A stretch of DNA of 64,000 nucleotides. It comes from Chelydra serpentina. Taxonomy: Eukaryota > Chordata > Testudines > Chelydridae. The stretch spans positions 8,396,001 to 8,460,000 of the forward strand of contig JBAIAC010000059.1 of assembly GCA_037349315.1 (NCBI GenBank). The letters run 5' to 3'. Below the pieces are notes generated by a model that was not told the origin of the DNA, did no database searches, and saw only the letters and a program-made list of their open reading frames with translations. Each line of letters starts with the position of its first letter. Within the stretch, counting starts at the first letter, position 1. Positions 1 through 34,118 of the stretch are shown piece by piece. The translations under genes and the position numbers were made by a program.

Positions 1-224
1 TTTATGTTCTGATTTCAAAATGGAAGTGGAGAGCTTCAGAAGCATCCCTGTAGCTACTGTTATATTAGGAGACATAAAAGAAGGGGAAAGTATGATGCAT
101 GTTTACTGCAGGAAGTATTTTCCATACTTTCCCCTACAGTGAACGTCACTTTACTGAATGCAGTTGCACTGTAATCTTCCAAATGTAAACAGGAACTATC
201 AAGGCATTACACTTTTAAACTTAC
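1..224 (-). other. CTR9 intron, 3' side cut by window edge
   Basis: This is intron sequence downstream of the exon at 225-321, whose donor reads GTAAGT on the minus strand. The next CTR9 exon, for the acidic and serine-rich C-terminal tail, lies outside the window. I see no other feature here. Confidence 0.7.
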
Positions 225-23642
<23,418 letters not shown>

Positions 23643-24241
23643 GGCGCTGCTGGCGCTGGCCCCAGCCGGGCCGCTTCAGCCTGGTGCTGCTGCTGCCGCC
23701 GCTGAGCCGCGGCGAGCTCCCGGGCGCCGGTCGCTCCGCGCACCCAACCGCCGTCACACACGCGCCCTCTGACCCCGGAACGGCTCGGCCGGAAACGGCC
23801 CGACTGCGGCCCGCCTCCCCTGAGACCCCGCCCCTTCCGGCTCCGGGCCGCCTCGAGCGCAACCTGGTGACACTGAACCCTCCCCCTCCCCGGCGCCCGC
23901 CATTTCCCCGCGAGCAGCCCGCGCGTGTCCGAGCCGCCCCGTGACAGACCAGCAGCGCGCGCTCGGCGGGAGGCTACGCTCATGGGGAGTGGCCCCCCGG
24001 CCCCCCGACGGGCCTGGCCGCGCTGGGAAAGGGCCCCGTGGCCAGCAGCCTGGCGGAGCGCCGGGGACAGGGGCAGGCCGCCGCGTGGGAAACCGTGTCA
24101 GGCTCCGCCACCGCGGGGGGCCAAATCCTGCCAGGTCCGGTGGAAACGGCTGCCGGGGCGGTAACGTTAGTGGGTTTGGGGGTAATTCGTATCTTGCCCG
24201 GCGTGTCGCTACCAGGACGCGCCCTTGGTGTCCGCTCAGTT

Positions 24242-24346
24242 CAGGGTGACCAGATGTCCCGATATTTGGGACTTTTTCTTATATAGGCTCCTATTCCCCC
24301 CCAACCCTCTGTCCCGATTTTTCACACGTGCTGTCTGGTCACCCTA
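24242..24346. mobile_element. Short hAT MITE with CAGGGTGACCAGA ends
   Basis: The 105-bp element has inverted tips CAGGGTGACCAGA and TCTGGTCACCCTA and the inner words TGTCCCGATATTTGGG and GTCCCGATTTTTCACAC. It is flanked by GCTCAGTT (24234-24241) and ACTCAGTT (24347-24354), an 8-bp duplication with one mismatch. It marks the outer edge of the CTR9 CpG island. Confidence 0.88.
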
Positions 24347-24527
24347 ACTCAGTTGTAGTGACATAAAAGTGCGTCGCGGGTACCGCATGTTTCTCTCAGG
24401 CATGTGGCGCAAGGCATACAAGCCACGGCTCTTTTTTTGCCTGTATCAGCTGCGTCTCCCCTAGGAGGGTTTGCAGCTGGCAGAGCTGTGCCAGCAGCAA
24501 ACCTCTGCCAGTGTAGACAGAGCCTAT

Positions 24528-24806
24528 GGGTATGTCTGCACTGCGAAGTTGTCAACACAACTTTTGTCTTTCAGGGGTGCTTTAAACCCCCTTCTCCCCC
24601 GCGAAAGACAAAAGTTTTGCCACTGGAAGTGGCAGTGTGAACGTGGCTTTGTCTCCTGCCGACAAAGCTAACGCGCTCGCAGGGCTGGAAGTATCTTGTT
24701 GGCAAAAGTGCCAACAATTAATGTTTACACATGCTGACTTTTAGTGACAAGACTGTGTTGACACAGCCTTGTCGCTAAAAGCTCCGAGGTGTAGACAATC
24801 CCTTAG
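24528..24806. repeat. MITE with GGGTATGTCTGCACT ends
   Basis: The left tip (GGGTATGTCTGCACTGC) and right tip (GGTGTAGACAATCCCTTAG) are imperfect inverted copies. The interior has matched halves (TTTTGTCTTTCAGGGG against GAAAGACAAAAG). This fits a foldback DNA-transposon derivative common in turtles. The superfamily is not assigned. Confidence 0.65.
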
Positions 24807-24924
24807 TTGGTATATGTTATAGCACAACCCCTATGTGCCTCTTTAAGGGCATGTTCCTTTAACCCTTTCTCATGCAAATAGCCTGGAGAAACGCAAATAG
24901 ACTGGAGAAACACAAATAGTTTTC

Positions 24925-25022
24925 CACTGCTTGCCTCCGAAGAAGTGGGTATTCACCCACGAAAGCTTATGCTTCAATACCTCTGTTAGTCTATAAGGTG
25001 CCACAGGACCCTTTGTCGCTTC
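24925..25022 (+). repeat. Interspersed repeat tail containing CCCACGAAAGCTTATGC
   Basis: The stretch GAAGAAGTGGGTATTCACCC, AAAGCTTATGCTTC, GTTAGTCTATAAGGTGCC and CAGGACCCTTTGTCGC is a dispersed sequence that I recall from many vertebrate genomes as the 3' part of a repeat. I cannot give the family name with confidence. Confidence 0.5.
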
Positions 25023-26083
25023 AACAAATACACTGTTACTTGCTTGAGTAAGGCCTGTTCATGTGATTAATGGTTGCAGGAGTTAGCCCTAAATTAGGCC
25101 CTGATTCTGCAGCTGACTGCACAGCAGACTCCTGTGCAGCACCCCATTAACTTCAAGTCCCTGATCAGATTTTTTATTCAAGATCTAATAAAGTATTTAA
25201 CAACCTTTTCCTATCATTGGGGGAAATAATTTGCCAATAGAAATGTTTATTCTTTGACGATATAAGTGATGCAATAATATTCATAAAAGAATGTGTCCAC
25301 ATATGCTATACTGTACACTGATATCATGCTATGTACATGCATATATCCACAACCCCACTTGTGTGTTGTTACAAAGTGTTGGCACTACCATTTCAGGAGT
25401 GGTATCCCAGTGTGCTGTGCATCACTGCAGACACCCTAGGAACTGCTTTGCTGATGACACACATTTGCTGATGACAGTTCCTGCTCACCTCTCCTTCCTG
25501 CCAAACTGGGTTGAAGCAGCAGTTCTGCTGCTGCTCCTTATTGCAGTACAAATGTTTATGTGGTGGCACTGGCAATTGGCGAGATACAGGATGAAATCTG
25601 GGATGAACTTTCTGACATGGTGAAGACAACTATGAGGATGAATGACCATTCATGTCCCCTGGACAGATATGATGAATGCCAGTAATGGCAGAGGCCTGCA
25701 TGGCTTTTTTAATTGTTTCATTGTTCTGTATATGAACCAAGCCATAAAAATGTTTATCTACCCATTTTCTGTGTTGTGATTCTGCTGCTTTTAAAACTCC
25801 CAGTGCTTTCTGTGAGCAGATAATGTATTTTCCCCATTCCTCCCATGTATCCTTAGGATTTGGGGGTATTTCTTAAACTGAGGCAGGGATTGTGGGTGTG
25901 GGATAGACAGAAAAATGTTTGCAGTATGTTAGCACCAGACAGCTGCATCATTCCAATCCGTGGTTTGAGAGTCACATGGCACAATACTGAATCTGAAAAC
26001 ATCTTTAAGTAGGAGGGTCCCCGCACAAGTCAAGGAAATTATCGCATTTATTAAAAGTAGTATATGGAACATGTAACTGAAAT
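25023..26083. other. Intergenic region without recognised gene
   Basis: About 1 kb between the repeat tail and the hAT end. The part at 25,370-25,640 has balanced composition and short open frames on both strands, including a leucine-rich stretch, but no recognisable motif. It may be an old repeat. Confidence 0.4.
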
Positions 26084-27391
26084 CAGGGTGGATTTGATTT
26101 AAATCAAACTGATTTTAATCATGATTTAAATCACTAGTCAGGAAGATCCGATTTAATCATGGATTTCTACATAAAAGTGCATTCTTGTTGATTGTTTTAA
26201 CCTTAATACATATTCTTCACAACTCAGAGACAGATGTAGGCTTCATTTTTAGAAGGTACACACTTATACATTTTTAAAGTGATTTATTTTGAAAACTTTT
26301 CAGATTAGTTTTACAGCTATATCAGAAAATGAATGATTGGTTATTTCATTTACCAAAAGTAATTGAAGCAGATATTAATGAAGTCATTGGGAGGTGCATT
26401 ATCTCCAGTTCAACAGGTTAATCATTAATATTTGGAGGATTTTCTTGCCATGCTGTACTAGGAGGAGAACATCACCAAACAGACATTTAAATTGTTTTCT
26501 TTAACTAAAACAACAATGTTATGTATTCTGGATTTTTTTCTTCAACAGAAAACATATATTTTAACAAAACAAGCACATGATTTTTTAAATTTAGTTAAAC
26601 ATTCAAGTTTTTTAAATAGGTTTGTTTTTGTTAAAATTATTTTTAACTAAAATAGTTAAATATTTAAAAAAACAAAAAAGTAAATCGACTATGTCAGCCA
26701 GGTCAACATGAGAAACTTAAAATATTGGCTTCTGCAGCTAACTCAGTCATCTTCACCTTCATTTTCCTGTTTGTTCATAATCTGGAAAAGAAAAACAAGC
26801 TTTCCTGCTTTTTCAGGTCCCAAATGATTTCTAAATTTGAAATGAATTAGTCCAAAGGAAGAAAATATTCTTTCTACACCAGCAGAAGAAGCTACTGCTG
26901 TTAAAAGTGAGATTATCACTTCAACAGTCTCTGAAACCAAGTGCTTAAGTGACTTCCACTAGTTCACTAGTGTGACTTTCTTTAAAACATCATCAGCAAA
27001 CATATACTTCTTGAATGGTTCACCCTTATCTCTGAAGTTTATTATAGTTGGCATTATGGAGGAATGATTGATGGATATCCATGTCATAGCCAACTCCTCT
27101 TCTTCAGCAGTTAAGGTTTGACCCTGTTACCGAGTATTGAGAATATTTGCAAGAAAATGAGCTGGAGATTGTGCTTGTCCCATTCGTTTTTTAATGCTTG
27201 TAATTTAACTCTGTCATTGTGTATTTCTCTTTTTAAGATCTCACTCAGTTCCTTCCAAATTTTAACAGCATCAGCAATAAAACAGCTATTTCCCTGCATT
27301 TTGTTCAAGGCTACAGAAATAGGCTTCAGGGTACTCAGCATGTGTTCAACATTTCTCTTAAGCCCAATGTTGAGAACTTTCGCTGTGACAG

Positions 27392-27803
27392 TCTTAGGTA
27401 AGATAAAAGGGGCTGCAGTAAATTTCTCCTGGCTTCCCGCAATAAACTCCTTCTGACCTTGTTCAAAATCCCTTTATCTTGTACAAATATTCTTGCGGTA
27501 TTCCCTCTCCTCTTTGCCTAAATTGAGTAACTATAGAAACCTGAACAACGTCGGCCTGAGATGATGCAGAGGTAAACACGTGCCCAGTACCCCTCCTTCT
27601 GTCTGTCTTACAACTAACTATAAATACTGATGCTTGTCACTAATAAAGTTGCCACATGCCTCCGAAGCTGTGTGCCCTTTGATCAAAGTTACTGGTGTTG
27701 GTGCATTACTTTTCTTGGTCTCTGATAGCTTTGGAGTTCCAAACCAACTCCGCCCTACCCGGGCAGTGAGGAGTGAGTAGGACAAGCTGATTTTTACCTA
27801 ACA
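27392..27803 (+). repeat. 5' LTR of the endogenous retrovirus
   Basis: It starts TCTTAGGTAAG and ends TTACCTAACA; the 3' LTR starts TGTTAGGTAA, so the conserved TG tip has mutated here. A TATA-like TATAAAT lies at about 27,619 and an AATAAA polyadenylation signal at about 27,642, which places U3, R and U5. Confidence 0.93.
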
Positions 27804-27806
27804 ATT

Positions 27807-27824
27807 TGGGGGCTCGTCCGGGAT
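27807..27824 (+). other. tRNA-Pro primer binding site
   Basis: TGGGGGCTCGTCCGGGAT, three bases after the LTR, is complementary to the 3' end of tRNA-Pro. That is the primer used by murine-leukaemia-type gammaretroviruses. Confidence 0.92.
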
Positions 27825-27975
27825 CCTTCTGGTGCGGCTCCTCTGTCTGGCGGTTGGCTCGCTCTTTCTCAGACTGGCAGTCACCACGGGACATTTCTCC
27901 CAGTCAATCTGAGATCAAGGGGTGGACCGCCGGACGGCAGGATAAGTGTCAGTTGGGGAACTCCTGTCAGACGCC

Positions 27976-28610
27976 ATGGGTCAGGGGACTAGTGTCCCTG
28001 CTCAAAGCCCTTTGGGTATTATGAATAAGTTGTGGGATGAAGGAAAATTGCCGGTCCAAAAGGGAATGACCAAAAGAAAATGTACACATTATGTGTGACA
28101 ACTTGGACTGGTTACACTGCAGTGTTGGCTGACCCAGAGGAGAGGTGGCCAGGGTATGGTTCTTTCGAGCAGGCTGCCTTAAGAGGAGTAAGAGGCCAGA
28201 TCGAAATCAACCATCCCAGACAATTGGATTACTGGTATTGTTGGGAATCCGCAGTGGGACTGTGGAAATCTTTAAAACTAATGGCAGTCTGTAACTCCAC
28301 CGAGGAGGATCTTCCTCCCCCTTCTTATTTCAGTGATGATAGTAAGGCCCGGCAGGTCCTTGACCGCCACTTGGTGCCTTCTGCCCCAGGTCCCCCTCAG
28401 CCTGCGGGTTCTCCTACACCTTCGACATCAGCCGCAGGGTCTGATGAGGAGGGGTGGTGGGGCGGAAGAGAGGGATCCTCCCCGTGTGGAGTAGTTACCA
28501 GACTGCAGCTGAGGCAGAAAGTTAAACCTCCAGCCAGTCCTCAGGGTCTAAGTTGTTGTTAGTGCGAACAGCTTGGCCACTTTAAGCGAGAATGCCCCTG
28601 GGGATGACCA
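27976..28610 (+). pseudogene. gag: gag remnant of the endogenous retrovirus (matrix and nucleocapsid, capsid deleted)
   Basis: The ATG at 27,976 opens with Met-Gly-Gln, the N-myristoylation start of gammaretroviral matrix. A frameshift near 28,080 moves the matrix frame into 28,080-28,562. A proline-rich part with PPPSYF near 28,313 resembles the late-domain region. Almost directly after it comes a CX2CX4HX4C nucleocapsid zinc knuckle (about 28,553-28,600), which contains an in-frame stop. No capsid-sized coding stretch lies between them, so roughly the whole capsid is missing. In the family, Gag forms the particle; this copy could not. Confidence 0.85.
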
Positions 28611-28779
28611 GGTGGCCAGGGCACCTTTACAAACAGTTATGTTGAGGACATGCCCACTCCCACGCCTCCAGCACAACCAATTCCTCAAGCCTGGGTAAAC
28701 TACGAAGGACAACAACACCCCAAGTGACGGTGCCCCGGGGACGAAGGCAGACATTCTGACGGTCTTATCTCTTTAATGT

Positions 28780-31700
28780 CTTTAGCAGGCTCCCTTTTCT
28801 CCTTTTCCTCTCCCACTAAGGAACCTCGTTTAACCCTTTCAGTTCAAGGTCTCTCTGTATCTTTTCTTATGGACACAGGGGCTACCTTTTCCCTTTTTAA
28901 ACCATGCCCCCTCCTCTTGGTTATCTCCTGAGGTAAAAACTGCAACGGGGGTGGAGGGAAATCCTTACTTTGCCTTTGAATGTTGTTTTTTGCTAATAAG
29001 TGTTTTTCTCACCGTTTTCTTGTTTCCCCAGCCTGCCCGATCCCCTTGATGGGTTGAGATTTACTTTGTAAACTTGAGGCCACTTTAACCTGCACTCCTA
29101 GGGGGGTGGGCCTACTGATGAGTTTATTACAGGGAAGGAACACTCCTCCCAAAGAAAAGAATGTTCCTTCCCCCTCCCCCCCCAGATTTGGAAGGCCTGC
29201 CGCCGTCCCTGTGGGGAACCTCAGACACTGATGTGGGACTGCTCCTCTCCGTTGAGCCTGTCCGCATTCAGGTCAAGGCCTCCTTGCCTCTCCCATCTGT
29301 TCCCCAGTACCCCTTATCTCTAGAAGCTAGGGAAGGCATACGCCCCATTGTAGAAGGATTTGTAGAGCAGGGCCTTGATAAGGCCCAACGCATCCCATGC
29401 AACAACCCTATTCTTCCAGTCAAAAAAGCCACCCAAGAAGGAGGGAGACCCCGTGAAGTGGCGTTTTGTTCAGGACTTACGGCTGGGCAATAAGTATGTC
29501 GTTCCCCTCCACGCCGTGGTGCTGTGATCTGGCCACCATTATCAGCCAGATCCCCTGGGATGCCCAATGGTTTACTATTATTGACCTATAATCAGCCTAT
29601 CCCTGTCCACCCTGACTCTCAGTACCTCTTCGGATTCACCTGGAAGGGCCAATCCTACGTGTGGCAGCGCCTGCCTCAGGGGTTTCGAGACAGCCCGACT
29701 ATATTCAGCCAATGCCTCCACCGCAACCTGGAGGGATTCTTTAGCCCCCACGGATCAACTTTGGTCCTATACGTGGACGACATTCTGGTGGGGCCATTGT
29801 GACCAGGAAGCCCTCCATCAGGATGGTAAGGCCCTTTTACTTTACTCACACTCCCGGGGACATAAGGTTGACCCAACGAAGGTACAGTGGGTCTCTCAAC
29901 GGGTACGCTATTTGGGATTCATCCTGACCCCTGCGGGCCAGCAGAGGGATCCAGCCCGCATTCAGGCCATTCAGCGGTGCCCGTTACCTTCTGCCAAGAA
30001 GCAGCTGCGGGTGTTTCTCGGACTCATTGGCTTCTGCCGCCCATGGCTGCCATCCCGCGGGGAGTTGAGCAAACCCCGTTCCACCCGATTTCCACGACTG
30101 CGTGGAAGTGGTTTCCAGCATCCTTCACGTGAGAGAAGACCTCTTTGACGTGCCCCTTGCAAATCTGGACCTCATCCTCTTCACGGATGGGAGCTCCTTC
30201 TACTCCGAGGGACAGCGCTTTGCCGGCTACGCGGTGACCTCTCAGTGAGACGTCATCGAGGCAGCCTCCCTACCAGGCAACTGGGGAGCCCAAGCAGCTG
30301 AGCTTTATGCCCTGGCCCGAGCATGCCAGCTGGCAACAGGTAAAACCGTTTCTATTTATACGGACAGCCGTTACGCCTTTGGGGTCATCCCTTGCCACAT
30401 TCACCTCTGGAGGTTTCGTGGCTTTCAGACTGCAACAGGCAAACCCATCCAGCACCTCACGCTGGTGCACCGCCTTTAAATGCTTTGCAGGCACCTCGCG
30501 CTGTCGCCATCGTCCACTGCAGGGCCCACACCTGGGAGAACACTCCTGTCACCCAGGGAAACGCCCTGGCTGACCAAGCTGCAAAAGCCGCTGCCATCCA
30601 ACCCCTCGCCTTGCCCACCTTAGCCCTGGCCTCAACACCTTTCCTTCCACTCCAGCACAGCCTGACTGTCCCCTCACCGGAACTCAAACACTGGCAGGAC
30701 TTAGGGGCAATCTGGGACAAAGGGGCTTGGCAAATGCCAGACGGCCGTCTCTGCCTCCCCCGAGCAGCTTATCCAGTCACTGCACGATGGCACCACGACA
30801 ATGGGGGCCACTACGGCACTCATGCCTTGGTGGAAACCATCTCCCACCTTTGGTTTGCCCCAGGCATTCAGACTGTGTGCAGTGCAATAGTGAAATTGTG
30901 CAACACGTGCCAACGCAATGGGCTTGCCCCGCCTCACGGTCGCCCCCCCTGGATGTGCCGCTTACCCGCTGCCCCGTTCCAACATCTCCAAATTGATTTC
31001 GCCGACTTGCCCAAGGCCTCTGGAAACAAGCATCTCCTGATCCTTGTCTGTTCTCTTACCTCCTGGGTAAAGGCTTTCCCTACAGCGAACTGTACCGCCT
31101 CCACCGTTGCCACCGTTACCAAGGTCCTCCTGCGGGACATCATCCCCCGCTTTGGGGTTCCAACCAGCGTTGACTCTGACAGAGGAGCACATTTCACCAG
31201 CCATGTCCTTAAGCACATCGAGGAAGGATTAGGAATCAATCACTCGTTCCATACCCCGTACCACCCTCAGTCTAGCGGGGCAGTAGAGGGAATGAATATA
31301 GTCTCTCAGACAGCTTTGTCTAAGTATTGCCAGGAGACCGGGTTAAAATGGCCACAGGTACTTCCAATTGTTTTGTTCCACCTTTGTACTCGCCCAACTC
31401 GAGTGTTGGGCCTCTCTCCCTTCGAATTGCTTTATGGGCATCCGCCCGCTAAAGGTGGCTCGTTGCCACGTGTTGACATTTCACTATTGGTGGGGATCAC
31501 ATAACTGCTTCTCAGTTTCTCTCCTTACAGGCTCGTCTCTGTGCTCTCTGGAAAGCCTCTCAGCTCTCCCAGACCGTGCCTCTGGAAGATCAAGTTCACC
31601 CTTTCCGGCCTGGTGCTTTGTATGGGCCAATAAGTTTGTTCATGGTGACACCCTCCAGCCGAGGTTTACTGGACCCCATCAAGTACTCTTGACAACGCAA

Positions 31701-31870
31701 ACCGCTGTTTTCCTGGAAGGGCGGAAGTCCTGGATTCATCACTCTCACATCAAGCCAGCTGTAGTGGACCTCAGCAACGGACCAGCAGTTTCTGTTGCTC
31801 CCGAGGGTACCACAGCTGACCGGTGGATCTGCCAGCCCCTCTCAGACACAAAACTAAAATTATCAAAGCA
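28780..31870 (+). pseudogene. pol: pro-pol remnant of the endogenous retrovirus (protease, RT, RNase H, integrase)
   Basis: The protease active site MDTGAT is at about 28,868. Reverse transcriptase follows in pieces from 29,161, with LPQGF near 29,672 and the catalytic YVDD near 29,769; the frame is broken by a stop and a shift close to 29,590. RNase H has FTDGSS near 30,180. The longest open piece, 30,392-31,504, covers the end of RNase H and integrase: HHCC zinc domain near 30,800-30,920, then the catalytic triad D (near 30,996), D (near 31,172) and E (near 31,287). Another shift near 31,490 moves the integrase C-terminal domain into a frame ending at 31,886. The pieces match gammaretroviral Pol in order and spacing. 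It is not translatable as a whole. Confidence 0.9.
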
Positions 31871-31879
31871 AACATTCCT

Positions 31880-32320
31880 CACATGAATGTCACTGACTCT
31901 CCTTGGACTGTTCCCTCTAATTATTGGAACCTTGACACTGGACCTGGACTCTTAGTTTTCACATGACTTTTAATTCCTTTGGTTATATTCCTTTTTGCTT
32001 GGTATACAGCAGGATGCAGCTACTGGTATGGGTGGCCGGTGCACTTCACTCTTTCCTCCCGGGTCCTGCGTACGGGCAAAGGGGACACGGGTGGAAGGGT
32101 AACAGTTTTCTAAATTTAACTCGAGCCATCATCCAGGGGCTAGTAATCTTTATTGCCGTTGCTATTCTCTTCTGCTGTTGTTTCCAGTGTTTTGGGAACC
32201 TGTCAGCTATTTGGGCATCCTGCTTCTGTTCCCTCCGTCCCCAGTCCCCAAGGGCCCCGACCCTCACCGAGCTCGCCTTGGCTGAAGCCACTAGGCAGCC
32301 CCTGCTGCCTCCAGCCTAGA
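31880..32320 (+). pseudogene. env: env stub of the endogenous retrovirus
   Basis: Only about 440 bases separate integrase from the end of the coding region, far short of a normal env (about 1.9 kb). An open frame at 31,963-32,319 ends with one hydrophobic segment (GLVIFIAVAILFCCCF) followed by a short polar tail, consistent with the membrane anchor and cytoplasmic tail of a transmembrane subunit. The surface subunit and the fusion machinery are absent. Confidence 0.7.
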
Positions 32321-32352
32321 TGCAGCTCTTGGTTGATTCTTCAACCAAGGCT

Positions 32353-32366
32353 GCACAGGGGGGAAT
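32353..32366 (+). other. Polypurine tract of the endogenous retrovirus
   Basis: The run CACAGGGGGGAAT ends directly at the 3' LTR. It is the expected plus-strand priming site. Confidence 0.8.
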
Positions 32367-32778
32367 TGTTAGGTAAGATAAAAGGGGCTGCAGTAAATTT
32401 CTCCTGGCTTCCCGCAATAAACTCCTTCTGACCTTGTTCAAAATCCCTTTATCTTGTACAAATATTCTTGCGGTGTTCCCTCTCCTCTCTGCCTAAATTG
32501 AGTAACTATAGAAACCTGAACAACGTCGGCCTGAGATGATGCAGAGGTAAACACGTGCCCAGTACCCCTCCTTCTGTCTGTCTTACAACTAACTATAAAT
32601 ACTGATGCTTGTCACTAATAAAGTTGCCACATGCCTCCGAAGCTGTGTGCCCTTTGATCAAAGTTACTGGTGTTGGTGCATTGCTTTTCTTGGTCTCTGA
32701 CAGCTTTGGAGTTCCAAACCAACTCCGCCCTACCCGGGCAGTGAGAGGTGAGTAGGACAAGCTGATTTTTACCTAACA
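32367..32778 (+). repeat. 3' LTR of the endogenous retrovirus
   Basis: It begins TGTTAGGTAA and ends TTACCTAACA, a perfect 10-bp inverted tip. It is the same length as the 5' LTR (412 bp), with about seven substitutions between the two. Host ACAG follows at 32,779. Confidence 0.95.
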
Positions 32779-33434
32779 ACAGTGCCATCTATTTTTTCAC
32801 GATTTTGCTCACAAACTGTCATTAGATTAGGCCAGTTCTTGATATAGTGCTCAAAACAGTCCACTACTGAGTTCCATCACATGTCTTGTGGGAGAGTTAG
32901 CTTGGTTCGTCCCACTTCTTTCAGAGCAGCTGCTGCAAAGTGGTTGTTACAGAAGTATTTTGCAATTTCAACAACATTAGCCTTTATTTCTGGAACACTG
33001 AAGTCTTTGGCTAAGAGGTGCATCAAATGAGCACTGCAATCATATGTTATTAGCGTGGGACTCTTTTCACTCTCTTCTCATCTTGGATACATTTGCAACA
33101 TTGTCTGTGACCAAGCTACGTACTAGACATTTGAAATTTGTTTTCACATTTTATTATAGCTCTTACTGCTACTTCTTGTAAGTGTTCTGCTGTGTGTGTA
33201 TTTCCTGATGCATCAATTGTTTCTGTTAGGAAGACATTCCTTTCTTCTGTTGTCAAACAAGCACATACAACAGGATCATTGTGGACATTGTGCCACCCAT
33301 CAAGATTCGGGTTAACAATTTCACCATCTAGACCTTTTTTCACACTGCTCAATTTCTCTTTCATACACTTTATCCAGCAATTTGACTGCGACATCTGCTC
33401 TGTTGTTGATAGAGAAACATTCATGCTACTATGA

Positions 33435-34118
33435 AAAGCTGGATTGCCACATGATATCAGGACTGATAACTAAGTTTTGTTTACTTTTTTATACAAGCTG
33501 TTTTGACTTGGTTATATTTGATTTGTATGCATGATGGATCTGATATTGAAGTCAGTGGGTGTTTTGCCTCAATGAGGCTCTTGAGCATGTCCCCAAAGCT
33601 TACTATGTAAGAAACAAATGTGAATGTTTGAAAATGAAGGAATGATAGTTTTATGGTTAAGGCAGTGTATTCAGTGGGGATAGCTGGCTTCTGTCCTAGT
33701 TGGTCCATTGACTTCCTGTGTCATATTAGGCAAGTCACTTAGGTCTAAATCCACACCTGAGTACTCAGCCTGCTGACCTTTAAAGCTCTGCCTTCTCATC
33801 TGTTTTATCTATTCCCCACAGCTACCCATCTACCTGCACAGAAGAGGGAGTAGCAGCCTTATGTGGGTTCCTCCCCTTTTGTACTGTGACCTGTGGGGAA
33901 AGTAGCTTCACTTCATGCCCTCTTACTTCACTTCACAGGCATGAAGAGCAAGAGACAATGTATTTCTGACTATAGAGCAAATCTCTCACCTATGGTGTTT
34001 TGATATAATTCTGAAAACTACAGGAAGCAAACTTTCCCACAAAGAAGAAAGGAAGATATGTGCAGTGTTTATTTTGATCTTTTTAAATAAATGGATTTAT
34101 AACACTTTCTAAATTCAG
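33435..34118. other. Intergenic or intronic stretch with a degraded SINE
   Basis: Around 33,652-33,760 there is a decayed tRNA-SINE: a GGTTAAGGCAGTG word followed by ACTTCCTGTGTCATATTAGG and CAAGTCACTTAG. The rest has no recognised feature and leads to the exon acceptor at 34,118. Confidence 0.5.

Larger units (their letters stand above)
27392..32778 (+). mobile_element. Gammaretrovirus-like endogenous retrovirus, defective
   Basis: This is a complete LTR-internal-LTR provirus of 5,387 bp in plus orientation. Two 412-bp LTRs flank an internal region that starts with a tRNA-Pro primer site and ends with a purine tract. Host ACAG is duplicated on both sides (27388-27391 and 32779-32782), the 4-bp duplication typical of gammaretroviruses. 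Coding order is gag, protease, reverse transcriptase, RNase H, integrase and a stub of env. Gag lacks capsid, pol has several stops and frameshifts, and env is almost entirely deleted, so it cannot encode a working virus. It sits inside the hAT transposase relic and is therefore younger than that element. The LTRs differ at about 7 of 412 positions. Confidence 0.95.
26084..33434 (-). pseudogene. hAT transposase relic, split by an endogenous retrovirus
   Basis: The minus strand encodes pieces of a hAT transposase that run N- to C-terminal from about 33,424 down to 26,743, excluding the provirus at 27,392-32,778. The N-side piece includes CACLTTEERNVFLTE; next comes a DUF659-like LVTDNVANVSKMRREES segment near 33,110-33,060; the C-terminal piece has the hAT dimerisation signature GVERIFSSFGLIHFKFRN near 26,870. 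Stops and shifts break the frame, so it is dead. The left element tip is probably CAGGGTGG at 26,084, beside the palindromic GATTTGATTTAAATC block; the right tip was not found. The reading frame is continuous across the provirus insertion once the duplicated ACAG is counted once. Confidence 0.8.
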
